A stretch of 64,000 nt of DNA from Atrina japonica (GCA_030159075.1 BROG01000080.1:434001-498000), one strand, 5' to 3'; shown: positions 1-11,239, counted from the first letter of the stretch. Numbers and translations are program-made. The notes: generated from the sequence alone by a model not told the origin.

Positions 1-189
1 GTGTCAAACTTGAGTTTCTCAAGCAATTTTCACAAATATATAGGAATTTACGAATTTTTATCCCTGTGTATAAATGTCTTTTTTGTTATTGTATATCAAT
101 CTAGTTCTAGGTAGTTAAAAGGGAATATTAAAAAACTAGCTAATACCTCTTGAATAATACTAAAATTTATTGTTTTACAAAAGAGGCCA

Positions 190-405
190 GAACAAATGCT
201 CATTTCAATCAATAAGACTTCATGAGTTGAGCAAGAATTCGATAAAAATGTATATTTCCGAAACAAAAAGTTGTATAACCTAATTCGTCTAAAAGTACAC
301 ACTTTAAAAATGAATACCTTAATTTTGAGAAGTTTAGATTTAAATAGTTCTATCTGAACGAAATACTACTTAAGAATAAAAAAATCGGCTGGTACTGAAA
401 TAAAA
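190..405 (+). mobile_element. Interspersed repeat family C, diverged copy
   Basis: This segment aligns by eye with the better preserved copies at 30270 and 48605. It shares the blocks around GACTTCATCAGTTGAGC, the AAATCCGTCTAAGAGTA-like block and the final GGTACCGAAAT block, in the same order and spacing. It is the most diverged plus-strand copy. No protein-coding content is recognised, so it is probably a non-autonomous element; class unknown. Confidence 0.5.
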
Positions 406-599
406 CAAATGAAACACTGATACCGTCAATTTTATTTACAAGATGTCCAAACGTTACAGTGTATTTGAACGCGAATAAAATTTGCAAGTATTGGTTTACA
501 ATTTAAAAGATACTTTGTGTATTGATCATGAAATAAATAAACAAAATCAATCATAAATATGGAAATATCGGTGCAAATTATCTCCAGATGTATTTTGAA

Positions 600-895
600 A
601 TAGCATAATACTAGGTGAAATGTTGAGTTGCCTTTTCGTTGGCGGTTGTTGAGACCTCTGTACCAATTGTGACGAGGATACACTCCCCACGTATTTCATT
701 GGACCTGATTGTGGACTCACGGCGTGTGTGACCGATCGACAGGGGATGCTTACTCCTCCATGGCACCTGATCCAACCTCTTGGTTTCCAGAGGTCCGTGT
801 TTGTCCATTTTTACCGGATTTGTATCTATGTCCTGGACATTCTATACTTTGGTATCTGAGATTTTTATATACAAATACATTCATACAACTAAACA
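600..895 (-). mobile_element. Interspersed repeat family A, copy 1 with intact 65-codon ORF
   Basis: This is one of six copies of a roughly 300-bp repeat. On the minus strand it carries an uninterrupted 65-codon frame (positions 808 to 611) starting MDKHGPLETKR and containing DQVPWRSKHP. The copy near 29.1 kb has a frame of exactly the same length with about 12 of 65 residues different. The right end resembles the other copies (CTTTGGTATCTGAGATTTTT). I do not recognise the protein. The frame could be a real short element protein or chance conservation of a young repeat. Confidence 0.65.
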
Positions 896-899
896 TATA

Positions 900-1400
900 A
901 CATTATATATCAAGTATATTCTGTCTCCTCCGCATCTTTAGCATTTCGATATTCTCTTTAATCAGATCAAATAGTCTGACCACAACATTTTTACCATTAG
1001 TTGTATATACATTTATATCCCGTATTCCTTATCTTGTGCACTCCTAAATCCGGACCGAAAATGTGTCCCCTAATCACTTTATTTCTTGGACACCATGTAT
1101 TCCAATCTCATGCTTTGCAAAAATGACGCCTTCTCTGTATGCGGTTCGACATAAAATGTTTGTAATATAAATGCACCACAGGATATTACTGCTTTATGAA
1201 AATATATAGAAATTTATTCTCATTGTATCTCTTATTCACTTTAGTTACAGATTGATAGTGATCTATAAAATACATGGGTTTTATAACAATATGTCTCTGA
1301 AATATAACATATATGTATGCTTGTTTTGTTCTACTTAAAATATGTCTTTTCCGAATATCTTCATTGGTCGCATTTGCAATTCGGAATATACTTTTTTAAT
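900..1400. other. No gene seen
   Basis: AT-rich unique-looking DNA without recognisable coding sequence or repeat. Confidence 0.5.
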
Positions 1401-1652
1401 TATGAATATTCTTTTACGCCACACTCAACAATTTCTCAAATATATGGTGGCGTCCAGTTTTATTGGTGGAGGATAGAATGTATTACATTGTACCCGGGAG
1501 ATCACTGACCTTCCGCAAGTAAACTGTAAAAACGTTCTCACAAAAATCAGCCTACAAGGTTCCGGTGGGGTTCGAACCTACGCTTAACAGAAGAAAGAGA
1601 CTTCATGGTTCAAAGCGCGATTATCTAACCACCCGGCCACAGAGGCTAGAAT
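1400..1652 (-). mobile_element. SINE-2 (tRNA-derived), minus strand
   Basis: Read on the minus strand, the copy starts with a tRNA-like head (GTGGCCGGGTGGTTAGA, an A-box match). The B-box follows as GGTTCGAACCCCACC, then the family tail that ends near the reverse complement of TTTTACGCCACACTCAACAA. Tail and head both match the copies at 20622 and 34636. It lies head-to-head with a second, solitary head fragment at 1682-1745. Confidence 0.75.
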
Positions 1653-1681
1653 TGACAGAAGATACTATAACGTCATCTATC

Positions 1682-1745
1682 CGGGCCTCCGTGGTGGATT
1701 AATTAGAACATGGCGCTTTAAGCTTCTCACCTCTGATCATTATAC
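1682..1745 (+). mobile_element. Solitary SINE-2 head fragment
   Basis: About 60 bp resembling the tRNA-like head of SINE-2 (CTCCGTGGTGG..., then CTTCTCACCTCTGA). It matches the 65-bp unit of the array at 34.6-35.3 kb and has no B-box or tail. It lies 30 bp from the oppositely oriented full copy at 1400-1652. Confidence 0.5.
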
Positions 1746-1749
1746 TCAA

Positions 1750-2100
1750 GCTCAAGGTACTTATTATGATTTTGAAATGAAAACCACAAATTAACTTATT
1801 CGCTAGACACGTTTGTATACTCATGGCAAACATTTGTAAACAATGATGAATAGTATTACACATTTGTAGAATCGTCAGAAATGTCCAAAATTAGTGTCAG
1901 TACATACACAAAATTTAAGAACCATACTCAATTTTCATGACAAAATAATAAATTCGTCACAATATGTTTGATATAAATGGAAAAAACGGATACTATAGTT
2001 TTACTTAGTCAGTTACATACAGAAGTTTTACAAACGTCTATACTGTCAAAACATTAGTAAATAAAGAATAAGGCAATAGTATCGAGTAATTTGTTTTACG
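1750..2100. other. No gene seen
   Basis: AT-rich DNA with nothing recognised. Confidence 0.5.
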
Positions 2101-2102
2101 CT

Positions 2103-2245
2103 ACACCTTTCGCAAGTAAACTGGCAAACTTTCTAAAAAAAATCAGCTTAGGTGCCAGAGGTGAAAATTGCGCTGAACAGATTTGAGAGATTTCATGGTT
2201 CAAAGCCTGATATTCTAACCACTCGGCAATGGAGGCCCACATTGA
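2103..2245 (-). mobile_element. SINE-2, partial, minus strand
   Basis: The head (minus strand GCCTCCATTGCCGAGTGG) and the middle (GCAAGTAAACTGGCAAAC, AAAATCAGC) match SINE-2. The B-box is degraded and the tail is missing, so this is an old truncated copy. Confidence 0.6.
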
Positions 2246-2664
2246 GTAAACATACTGACTTCCGGGCCATGACCAGTTACATATTTATACTTGTATTATT
2301 ATCATTGCTACTCTATGTTGAGATACCTCTGCTAATCATGCTGCTCGAATGTTAAGTTTTCTTATTAATGACTGATAACGAACGACTAGAGTGTAATGAG
2401 ATACGACACGTTAACAGGCTAACATGAATATCAAAGCTCTTCAGAACAATCGAGATATAATGAGTACACTGTCTCTGTAAATATGTCGGTAACAAATGAC
2501 TTGATATCGGATCTCGAGGGAATAATTGAACGTATATGTGTTCCTATATAGACAGATATTATTTACTGTAGTGATTCCTCTGGAGGTAATACTTATTTTA
2601 TCAATGAAGAACAATAAAGTAGAAATAGGTCAATTCTGTAATATTGTAAGTTTCATCAAATTGA

Positions 2665-2905
2665 AAAAAGTAAAATTGAAAAAATACCCACGGATAATCG
2701 AAAATCAATCTTCATTAGAATACGACAAATGTGATATAAAATTGACTCATGATGAAGAATATTTGAGAATCCCAATCTGGATGGGATCAGGTGTCCAGGA
2801 GGAGTCAGCATCCCTTGTTAGCATGTCACACCAGTCGCAAATGTTATATGGAAACCTTTAGATTCCGGTAAAAAGGTCAAGCTTAGTGACAATCTCATCA
2901 GTAAG
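2665..2905 (+). mobile_element. Interspersed repeat family B, copy 1
   Basis: The copy shares with those at 17305, 28965, 52940 and 59395 the order: TACCCACGGATAAT..., a TTAGAATACGACAAAT block, then GAATCCC...GGATGGGATCAGGTGTCC and GTCACACCAGTCGCAAATG. Its 3' core is clearly similar to the core of family A (see findings). The longest open stretch is not intact relative to the other copies. Confidence 0.65.
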
Positions 2906-3208
2906 TTATACATTTCAATGGAGAAAGGGAGTCACTTATCTAATATTTCAAAAATTATGTGCAGTATGTTGCCAAAAAGTTATAACTTTTATTATTTTAC
3001 ACGCATCGTTGTTTACTTCCTTCTGTATATACATTGTAGTTAGTGCTGCATAACTTGAAATTTTAACTTTTATTTAATTTTTGCTATTTTCGTCTTTACT
3101 TGAGAAGGCGATATTAAAATGAAAAAATGAAAGCGAAATTGCAAGATAAATAACTGAAGCAAAGAGATACATGTCATTCATGAGACTATAGTGATTTAGG
3201 GCCATTTT
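2906..3208. other. No gene seen
   Basis: AT-rich DNA between a family B copy and SINE-1. Nothing recognised. Confidence 0.5.
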
Positions 3209-3222
3209 AAATATGTTCAATA

Positions 3223-3476
3223 GAGCCGGACTGGCTCAGTCGGTAGTTCGCTCGACTCTTGATCGTGAGGTCGTGGGTTCGAGTCCAGCCGGCGGCAGAT
3301 CGGATTCCTGTCCTTCGCACAGTAGGTGACGGCTTGTTAAAGAGCCCTCATTGCAAAATGGCCGTAAGTACCGAGCATAGGTGAAAGTTTGAAGCCCTTC
3401 AACGGCATTGGTGATGTCTCCATATTAATGAAATATTCTTGAGTGGGACGTTAAACATCAATACAACAAACCAACC
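3223..3476 (+). mobile_element. SINE-1, tRNA-Lys-derived, full length with target site duplication
   Basis: The first ~73 nt look like a lysine tRNA. The A-box is TGGCTCAGTCGG, the anticodon loop is CTCTTGA (CTT), and the B-box is GGTTCGAGTCC. A tRNA-unrelated body follows and ends GAGTGGGACGTTAAAC plus an A-rich stretch. Flanking 14-bp direct repeats (3209-3222 and 3477-3490, one mismatch) are the target site duplication. These are the hallmarks of a SINE copied by a LINE reverse transcriptase. It is not a functional tRNA gene because the acceptor arms do not pair fully. Confidence 0.85.
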
Positions 3477-3490
3477 AAATATGCTCAATA

Positions 3491-4020
3491 TGCTTTCTGC
3501 TGTATTTGGGATAAAATACCCAGGTATACAATATCTATTTTCAGTAATTTATTTTAGTGATATACGGTCTCGGCGTACAATAAGCATAGTGCTGATTAAA
3601 TTTATGTAAAAATGGGCGTTACCCTTTGGTCATACACCTTAATGTAACAGACGAACCGCAAAGGTCTGCCCTTTCATGGTTCCCAATACTGAGTTTGCTC
3701 ATCGTTTCTGGGACACACACATACAATAACATACCGATCTATGAATTTCATATAAGTCTATAGTTTTTCAAAAACTTTTATGTAAATTAATCTTTAAATA
3801 ATCAACTTTGATAAAATTTATATCATGAACCCAAAATAAAAAAATGGTTTAATTATGTATTACTTTATAGTATAATCTGTCATCAGGATTCAGTAATTAA
3901 TCAGAAGATTACGTTTTATGTCACAATTCACTGTTTACTTATATCAAACAGGCAATGAAACTTGCATAGTACAATACTCACCAGTGCTATATAACGAAAA
4001 TTTGAATTTTATAACTGTTT
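3491..4020. other. No gene seen
   Basis: AT-rich DNA. No repeat or coding sequence recognised. Confidence 0.45.
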
Positions 4021-4024
4021 GTTT

Positions 4025-4278
4025 GTTTATTGTTGTTTCACGTCCCACTCAAGAATGGAGACGTCACCAAATGAAGGTGAAGGGCTTCAAATTTTGGCCT
4101 ATGCTCGGCACTTACGGCCATTGAGCAGTGAGGGTTCTTTAATGTACCGACACCTACTGTGACACGGGACCTCCAGTTTTTACTGTCTCATCCGTAAGAC
4201 AGGAAACCAAACTGTCGCCGGCGAGACTCGAACTCAAGATCCAGAGACAAGCGCGCTACGGACTGAGCCAGGCCAAAC
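4025..4278 (-). mobile_element. SINE-1, minus strand
   Basis: This is the reverse orientation of the copy at 3223. The tail (minus-strand GAGTGGGACGTGAAAC) is at the left, and the head with A-box TGGCTCAGTCCG and B-box GAGTTCGAGTCT is at the right. It keeps the internal block with CTGTCTTACGGATGAGACAG that the 3223 copy lacks, so that copy carries an internal deletion. An imperfect 8/9 direct repeat (AAATTTGAA / AAATTTCAA) flanks it. Confidence 0.8.
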
Positions 4279-4571
4279 AAAACAAATTTCAAGTATCTAT
4301 GTATAAATGATAAAATATGAGAGACATAGCAATGGGAATTTCAAGATCTCTTTAAGCAACTTTGATATTTTGCGGAGGTGTGATTTCAAATTTGGAATCT
4401 ATACCATACAGTGGTGAAATATTGCTAAATGAACATTTGTAACACTGCATCATAAATATAAATAAAATAATACTACACCAGGGTATTACAAAAGTTTTTG
4501 TTTTAGTAGTACGAAAGTTGACCGATAAGTGTTGAGCCTCATATGTAAGGATTAAGTGTCTTTTAGGAGAT

Positions 4572-4870
4572 GGTATTTTACGGTCGGTATAATAGTCTTG
4601 TTTGCCGTTACTCTGTTTCACTGGTTGAAATGATGAGTTGCCTTTTCGTTGTTGGTTGTTAAGATGTCTGTACCAGTTGTGACGAGGATTCGTATTTCAT
4701 TTGAACTTGACTGTGGACTCACGGCGGGTGTGACCGGTCGACAGGGGGATGCTTACTCCTCCATGGCACCTGATCCCAGCACTTGGTTTCCAGAGGTCCG
4801 TGTTTGTCCATTTTTGCCGAATTTGTATCTGTGTCCTGACATCCTAAAGATTTATACTTTGATATTTGAG
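4572..4870 (-). mobile_element. Interspersed repeat family A, copy 2
   Basis: It matches the copy at 29020 from the ATTTTACGGTCGG block to the CTTTGGTATCTGAGA-like right end, so it is nearly full length. The 65-codon minus-strand frame is interrupted here. Its right end abuts a mariner transposase remnant on the same strand. Confidence 0.7.
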
Positions 4871-4871
4871 A

Positions 4872-5256
4872 TGTTTTATATTTGTACTTTTTCTCAACAT
4901 AATCTCCTTCAATGTCTTTTCAATTTTGCCAGAGATGTTTAAGCCCCTCAATGCAACTTTTAAAGAAGTCCCTTTCTGTAATGTCCAGAAAATCTTACAC
5001 TGCATGTATGACGTCATAATTTGTCTGGATATGGGTATGACCTTTGTAAATTTTGGGAATAGATGGACGTCTGAAGGAGTGAGATCAGGTGAGTAAGAGG
5101 TATGTTGAATTAATTGAAAGCCGGAGCCATTAATGGCAGTCATAGTAATGACATACTTATGAGCAGGGACATCGGCCTGATGATACAAGACACTTTCACT
5201 AGGCTTTCTATGGCGTTTGATCTTAATTTTTTCCCTTAACTGCTTACGAAGTGATG
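4872..5256 (-). pseudogene. Mariner-type transposase remnant (C-terminal part)
   Basis: The minus strand reads as the C-terminal half of a mariner transposase, the cut-and-paste enzyme of Tc1/mariner elements. Readable parts are HQADVPAH, where the family usually has HQDNAPAH with the second catalytic Asp, then HTSYSPDLTPSDVHLFP with the third catalytic Asp. After a frame change it reads KSCIEGLKHLWQN and a GDYVEK end. The Asp of the HQD motif reads Ala, there are in-frame stops, and the N-terminal half is missing. It is dead. Confidence 0.8.
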
Positions 5257-5259
5257 CCT

Positions 5260-6195
5260 ATTACTCGTATACTACGGGGAGTTGATGTAAAATGTAGTTA
5301 TTCGTTAACCTAATAGAAATAGAATAAAATAAAACAAAAACTGTCGAGGTCCAAAAAGGAAATATTTTGCTTAGTAAAAAAAAATTGATGCAATATATAC
5401 GTATGTATGTACGCGAATGCTGATAATATGGCTTCCAACCAATCACTTGATGACATACAAATAGGTACATAGAAGTGGAAAACAAAAGAAAATCATCAAA
5501 ATAGAAAGAGACTACTGATGCATATACGATACGTTTCCGGTTTCCGCGCTTTTACCTGTGCATCGTTGCAATTGTTATAGTTATTGTTTCTTACAGACAC
5601 ATAAAATTGAATACAGTTAACGTGGTTGCCACAGCTTTTGTGAAATATTGCAAACTTCTGTTAGGAATGTTAAACGAGAAAAACATACATTGCATGCCAT
5701 TGATTTTTTGTCTAATGTAGCTCTGCGTATTTGATACATCTATAGAAGACGTAATAAAAGTCCAGGTATATCTACTGTCTACTGAGACATATTTTGAGGA
5801 AATGGTTCTTGCATATTACTTTTTTAAAAAGCTCCCTTCCAGTGTTCATGGATATGGACATAACAATATATATTGATGCATACAATGCTTCGGAAATACA
5901 TAACCCATACAGTTCAAAGATAATTTCTTTGGACACAAAGATAGAAAATAAAGGACATTACTTAATAACCATAACTTTTTCTTGGACATTTTTTCTCAAA
6001 GTCACTGTATTCTACTATTGTAATACAAGTCAACGTCACGGTACAGATAGTTTGTGCATATTTTAGCCACATTAGAACAACTTTAATGATCAAAATCACA
6101 ATAAACAGGGCACCTGCTGAAAATTTGAATTATGAATATATCGAAAGGTGGCGTGCAAATTATCTCTTGTTCAATTGAATTTCATTTGAATCTCT
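5260..6195. other. No gene seen
   Basis: AT-rich DNA. A 90-codon open stretch at 5794-6066 has no recognisable domain and no codon-use support, so I treat it as chance. Confidence 0.4.
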
Positions 6196-6197
6196 CG

Positions 6198-6231
6198 ATC
6201 TGTCTGTCTGTCTATTTATCTATTTATTTAT

Positions 6232-6282
<51 letters not shown>

Positions 6283-6318
6283 CCTATCCATCCATCCATC
6301 CATCCCTCTATCTATCCC

Positions 6319-6352
<34 letters not shown>

Positions 6353-6356
6353 AATC
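6198..6356 (+). repeat. (TCTA)n microsatellite with TCTG, TTTA and TCCA variants
   Basis: Tetranucleotide array dominated by CTAT repeats, with blocks of TCTG at the start and ATCC in the middle. Confidence 0.95.
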
Positions 6357-6359
6357 TCT

Positions 6360-7470
6360 TTTTTGCCTATGGGTATTTCTTTTAAAAGAGAAAGATTAGA
6401 TTTGGAGTACCATACAGATCAAGATTGAGGAATGTCAAAAGACTTCTGGCAAACGCAGCAAACATTTAACATTTGTGTTTTAAGAAAACAATAAATGTCG
6501 GACAGAAGTAATATGTATTCCTCACAAAGATCTTGTATAAGATTACCTGCAGGCGTGGATCACTGGCATGCGATAATTATGAAATATTACAAAACATTAC
6601 GAACGAAAATTATTTTATAATCAGGGGTTGACAGAAAAATTCAAGTTAGAACAGAATATAGTCGAACCCGACGACGAGAATTATGGTTACTTTAATGATT
6701 GTGATGCAAATGATAGAAGTGGTAATTATCATAAAAATGATAACATTAATGATTATGGTGAGGAGGAGGAGGAAGAGGAGGAGGAGGAGGAATCAAATAC
6801 GGATGAATGAGAAGGAAGATGGACAGAACGAGGAGGTGGAAGTGGGAGGAGCTATAAAATTTCGTTTAACATTTCGCAGATAAAATGGTTGTGCTTATTC
6901 GACAATTATATATTTTTTTCAAAAATCTTCTCTGATGCTAGCCATATTATTTACATCCTAAATCTCTGCATACGTCAAAGTAAATTAGTTCTGTTGTAAT
7001 AAAAATGTAAATATATACGTATTGATTGAGAGGGGCTTATTTCGTTGAAGAACCTATGCGCGTAAACTTCGATTTTGTGGCACAACAAAGTTAAAACTTC
7101 TACATGGTATGATATATAGTTCCTCATTTGATATCCCGTACTTGTAAGTAATGATAAAAATGCACATTACTAACACGTTAACTTTCCTTTCCTGTTCTTG
7201 CTTACAACACAGAGGAAGTAAGGCAAAAACTAAAATAGCTGTAAATAGTTATTGCCAAGCGCCAATTGTTAAAAGAGAGAGAATTTTATTATGGAAATGA
7301 ATACTCATAATTGTGCATCTTTCAGTTTACTTTGTTGCTTAACGCTATAAACAGAAATGTACATGAAAACTTGTTAATGTATTGCAATCAGTTTCACTAA
7401 AAAATGCAAAATATTTCAAATTAAAGAATACTGAAAGACCGATGAGGACTGTATTACAAAATAAATTGAT
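6360..7470. other. No gene seen; short GGA/GAG tract
   Basis: AT-rich DNA. The only structure is a purine tract of GAGGAG repeats at about 6759-6792. The open frames around it encode a poly-acidic or poly-arginine peptide only because of that tract. Confidence 0.5.
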
Positions 7471-7475
7471 TTGCT

Positions 7476-7476
<1 letters not shown>

Positions 7477-7520
<44 letters not shown>

Positions 7521-7565
7521 CATCATCATAAAATGACTATTATTATTATTATCATTATTATTATA
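7477..7565 (+). repeat. (AAT)n array with inverted ATT partner
   Basis: About 14 AAT units, then CATCATCAT, a short spacer and TATTATTATT units. The two halves can pair as a hairpin. Confidence 0.9.
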
Positions 7566-8042
7566 AAAGTATATAATTGTAGTAATAATAATAATAATTA
7601 TTTTTATTATTCATATTAAAAATGTTGAATTTGTTTTGAACAAAACACAGTAACTCGTAATGTGAAATATTTCACAGGTGGATCTAGGCTAATACGTACA
7701 TACAATTTTAATAATATATGACACAAGCTAATCGTCAAAGAACTCCCTGACCACTCAACTGTCCATAGTATCCCATCTATAAAGTTTACGTGTAATTATA
7801 TTACTTGTATTCAGTATTCATTGACTTTGCAACTATTGGTTTAAATATTTTATTTCTATATAAATTATTAAACAGAGTGATGGAAAAGTTACCTATAACT
7901 CATTACTTGATAATGGCAATAAACTTAAATTGTGTTACGTCAAGTTAATGTATAAGTAAGAACATGAACAGTGTTTGTCTTAATTTAATCCATGTTCAAA
8001 TTATGTATAGTATAATTTTGAGTTATGGCGTTTTCCTGTTTG

Positions 8043-8153
<111 letters not shown>

Positions 8154-8154
8154 A

Positions 8155-8950
8155 TGTTATTCATATTGTGTTCGTCTTATGTTGTGGGTTTATCAACAAA
8201 CTTCTATTTACATTGCAGGATGACAGGTATAGGAAGTATGTTGTCATGGAAACCAGTTGTTTATTTTTGTACATTTCACCACACGTGTTTGCGGACCATC
8301 TACTGAACACATCATTTCTGTATTTCTGTATGTTCCTAGACAAACTGTGAAGAATGTTGCTAAAATGACGGTAGTAGTAAGTATAAGATAATGCCCTCAC
8401 TGTGATATTTAGTGTCAATTATTGTATTCGCCTTTGTATTGCTTAGTAATTTGGCAGAGAACAGATTATTCTGTTATGAGCAGAGAGCAAGCAGTTACAA
8501 TTAAGATAGTTCTTTTTGAATGACCACCTATGGAAAATCCTACTTCCAAACATACAGTTCTTTAGAGGGTACAGTTTTACAGCTTTTAACTTGAATTAAT
8601 TCATAACACTCATATATTATTATTTTATTATATAAAACAAATATTTCAACTTTAGAAAAATAGAAAAACGACCAAAGGGAATTATAACGTCGCTCTAAGA
8701 CATCACGTTCAATTCTGATAAGATCACTCACAAATAAACGGATTTAACTATTTCAGATACAAGGTATGTCTTTCTAAAACGTTGTGAGAAAAGTTAAAGC
8801 GCAGTAAAGCGTGCAATGCTCGTGCGAGTTTTATTGCACAATGGCAATGAAACGTCAATCAAAGCTAGTCTAATTCGATGATCTGGTTGTCAGTTGTTAA
8901 TTTATAGAGGCCTGGATACTAATGACCTGTATCAGCACATTGATTGATTG
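8155..8950. other. No gene seen
   Basis: AT-rich DNA without recognisable features. A short (TTGA)n run is at 8940-8960. Confidence 0.45.
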
Positions 8951-8964
8951 ATTGATTGATTTGA

Positions 8965-9075
8965 ATGTGTTTTCCGCCAGACTCAACAATTTGTCAGTTT
9001 AATGGTGGTGTGGAAAATACCGGGAATAAAGGCCCCTTACACCCAAGGTATCTCATTAGTAAACTGAAAGCCTTC
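8965..9075 (-). mobile_element. SINE-2 tail fragment, minus strand
   Basis: Matches the SINE-2 tail: TTTTCCGCCAGACTCAACAA, then a GGTGG block, then a TAAACTGAAAGCC block. No head is present. The 44-bp minisatellite starts directly to its right. Confidence 0.6.
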
Positions 9076-9083
9076 GGAATTCA

Positions 9084-10108
9084 AATAATTGCTACACTAG
9101 TATTACGCATTAAGTCTCAGATAGTAAATATGCGCCGTAACTAGTGCAACGCATTATGTTTCGGTAAAAGGAGGTGCGCCAATTCTAGAACTATGCATTA
9201 AAACTATTCGGTAAATTTAAGTGCACCATACTTGTACTATGCATTAAGTCTCAGTACATAGAGGTCAGCCTTTACTAATACTACGCATTAAGTCTCTGTA
9301 AATAGAGGTCTGCCTTTACTAATACTACGCATTAAGTCTCTGTAAATAGAGGTCTGCCTTTACTAATACTACGCATTAAGTCTCTGTAAATAGAGGTCTG
9401 CCTTTACTAATACTACGCATTAAGTCTCTGTAAATAGAGGTCTGCCTTTACTAATACTACGCATTAAGTCTCGGTAAATAGAGGTCTGCCTTTACTAATA
9501 CTACGCAGTACGTAGTATGTCTCTGTAAATAGAGGTCTGCCTTTACTAATACTACGCAGTATGTCTCTGTAAATAGAGGTCTGCCTTTACTAATACTACA
9601 TTAAGTCTCATTAAGTCTCGGTAAATACTACGAGGTCAAATAGAGGTACTAATACCACGCAGTATGTCTCTGTAAATAGAGGTCTGCCTTTACTAATACT
9701 ACGCATTAAGTCTCAGTAAATAGAGGTCTGCCTTTACTAATACTACGTAGTATGTCTCTGTAAATAGAGGTCTGCCTTTACTAATACTACGCAGTATGTC
9801 TCTGTAAATAGAGGTCTGCCTTTACTAATACTACGCATTAAGTCTCGGTAAATAGAGGTCTGCCTTTACTAATACTACGCATTAAGTCTCGGTAAATAGA
9901 GGTCAGCCTTTACTTATACTACGCAGTATGTCTCGGTAAATAGAAGTCTGCTTTTACTAATACTAAGCATTAAGTCTCGGTAAATAGAGGTCAGCCTTTA
10001 CTAATACTACGCAGTATGTCTCGGTAAATACTAATAAGTCTCGGTAAACGCATTGAGTTTCGGTTAATATAGGTGCGTCATAACTAATTCTACGCATTAT
10101 TCCACATA
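9084..10108 (+). repeat. 44-bp minisatellite, about 16 core units plus decayed edges
   Basis: The block AGAGGTCTGCCTTTACTAAT recurs at an exact 44-bp spacing: 9261, 9305, 9349, 9393, 9437 and 9481, then 9532 and 9576, then 9679 through 9987. Two unit types differ at the junction (GCATTAAGTC versus GCAGTATGTC) and at CTCTG versus CTCGG. Units near 9084-9250 and 10030-10108 are much more diverged than the centre. A scrambled segment lies at 9600-9660. No open frame runs through the array. Confidence 0.95.
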
Positions 10109-10109
10109 C

Positions 10110-11235
10110 GAGTTTTGTAAGAAGTAATGTCAAAGTGGCGATTTGTAAAACACGACTTAACGCAGGATGTACACTGGTTTGTCATCAGTTAAAACACATT
10201 GATTGTATGATCTACTTTTCCATGTCCACATTCAAGGAAAGGTCACATACTGTTTTATTGTCTTATATCTCTATGTGGACACAGTAATTGTTCTACAAGC
10301 CTATATACCCCAAAGTCTTTTATTCTGACAGAATATTCATACGGTAAAATCATGTGGAGAGATTGAAAAAAGGTCTTTCACAGGAACAATGAAATTACAT
10401 ATGCGTGTACAAACCAAAATATAATTGTCTTTTATGGGTGTCATATTAGATACACATCAAGATAATTATCTTCATGATTTCGACCATACACCAAAAAATA
10501 TCGACAACCTTCAGAGATTCGTTTCCTTCTTCATATCAAGTAATATAAATGCTCATTAAAGATCTTTTGATGATGATTTGGTGGAAAATTTAATATATCC
10601 TCGTATCCTAGGAAATCTAATATTTTATGGGTTACTTGGTTCAAACAGTTAATCATCTCGATGCAGGAATCACTTACTGACAAATAAGTCATTGTTATAG
10701 AACAATTACTGTACCATCTGGAATATAAATATCCAATCCCTTATACCCTTTCGCTGTAACTATTATAATGAAGACGAAGAAACCAAATTCCGGAAATTCT
10801 GCTCATGTATAAAAATACAATAAGAGAAAAACTATACCATGGTCTAATATGCATTTGACATGCGTGAACTTGATGCCTGCGCCTGAATTAGGATTGTTTT
10901 ACTGCTGGCTTTCTCATTCTACTATTGAATATAGACCTTGCGGTCATATCCCTTGAATAATACACACAATAACATTAATATACATACACTCCGTGACCGT
11001 AATTTTTCTCATGATATTTAGTGAATTATTTTTGCTTGACTTTTTCTCTAAAAAAACATAGACTGTTCTGTCCGAAGAATTAGCAGAGTAACAGTAAGCA
11101 TTGTCCTGTGTGGAGTACACGAATTTCATATGGTATTTCTAGATATCTACACGGGTATTCTGACATTTTTAGAATAATGATAATAGTAAGTTTTTAAAAC
11201 AGTCATACTGTTTACATCGGTGTTTTCCTTACTAT
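10110..11235. other. No gene seen
   Basis: AT-rich DNA without recognised coding sequence or repeats. Confidence 0.45.
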
Positions 11236-11239
11236 GATA

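Noticed and set aside
3223..3300. Functional tRNA-Lys gene
   Set aside because: The A and B boxes and anticodon loop are tRNA-like, but the acceptor stem does not pair, a SINE body follows, and the element is flanked by a target site duplication.
4844..5188. Intact 114-codon gene
   Set aside because: It is a mariner transposase remnant with a frameshift and a replaced catalytic residue.
9084..10108. CRISPR-like appearance of the 44-bp array (and of the 43-bp array at 50597-51235)
   Set aside because: Units are contiguous copies without unique spacers, there are no cas genes, and the genome is eukaryotic.
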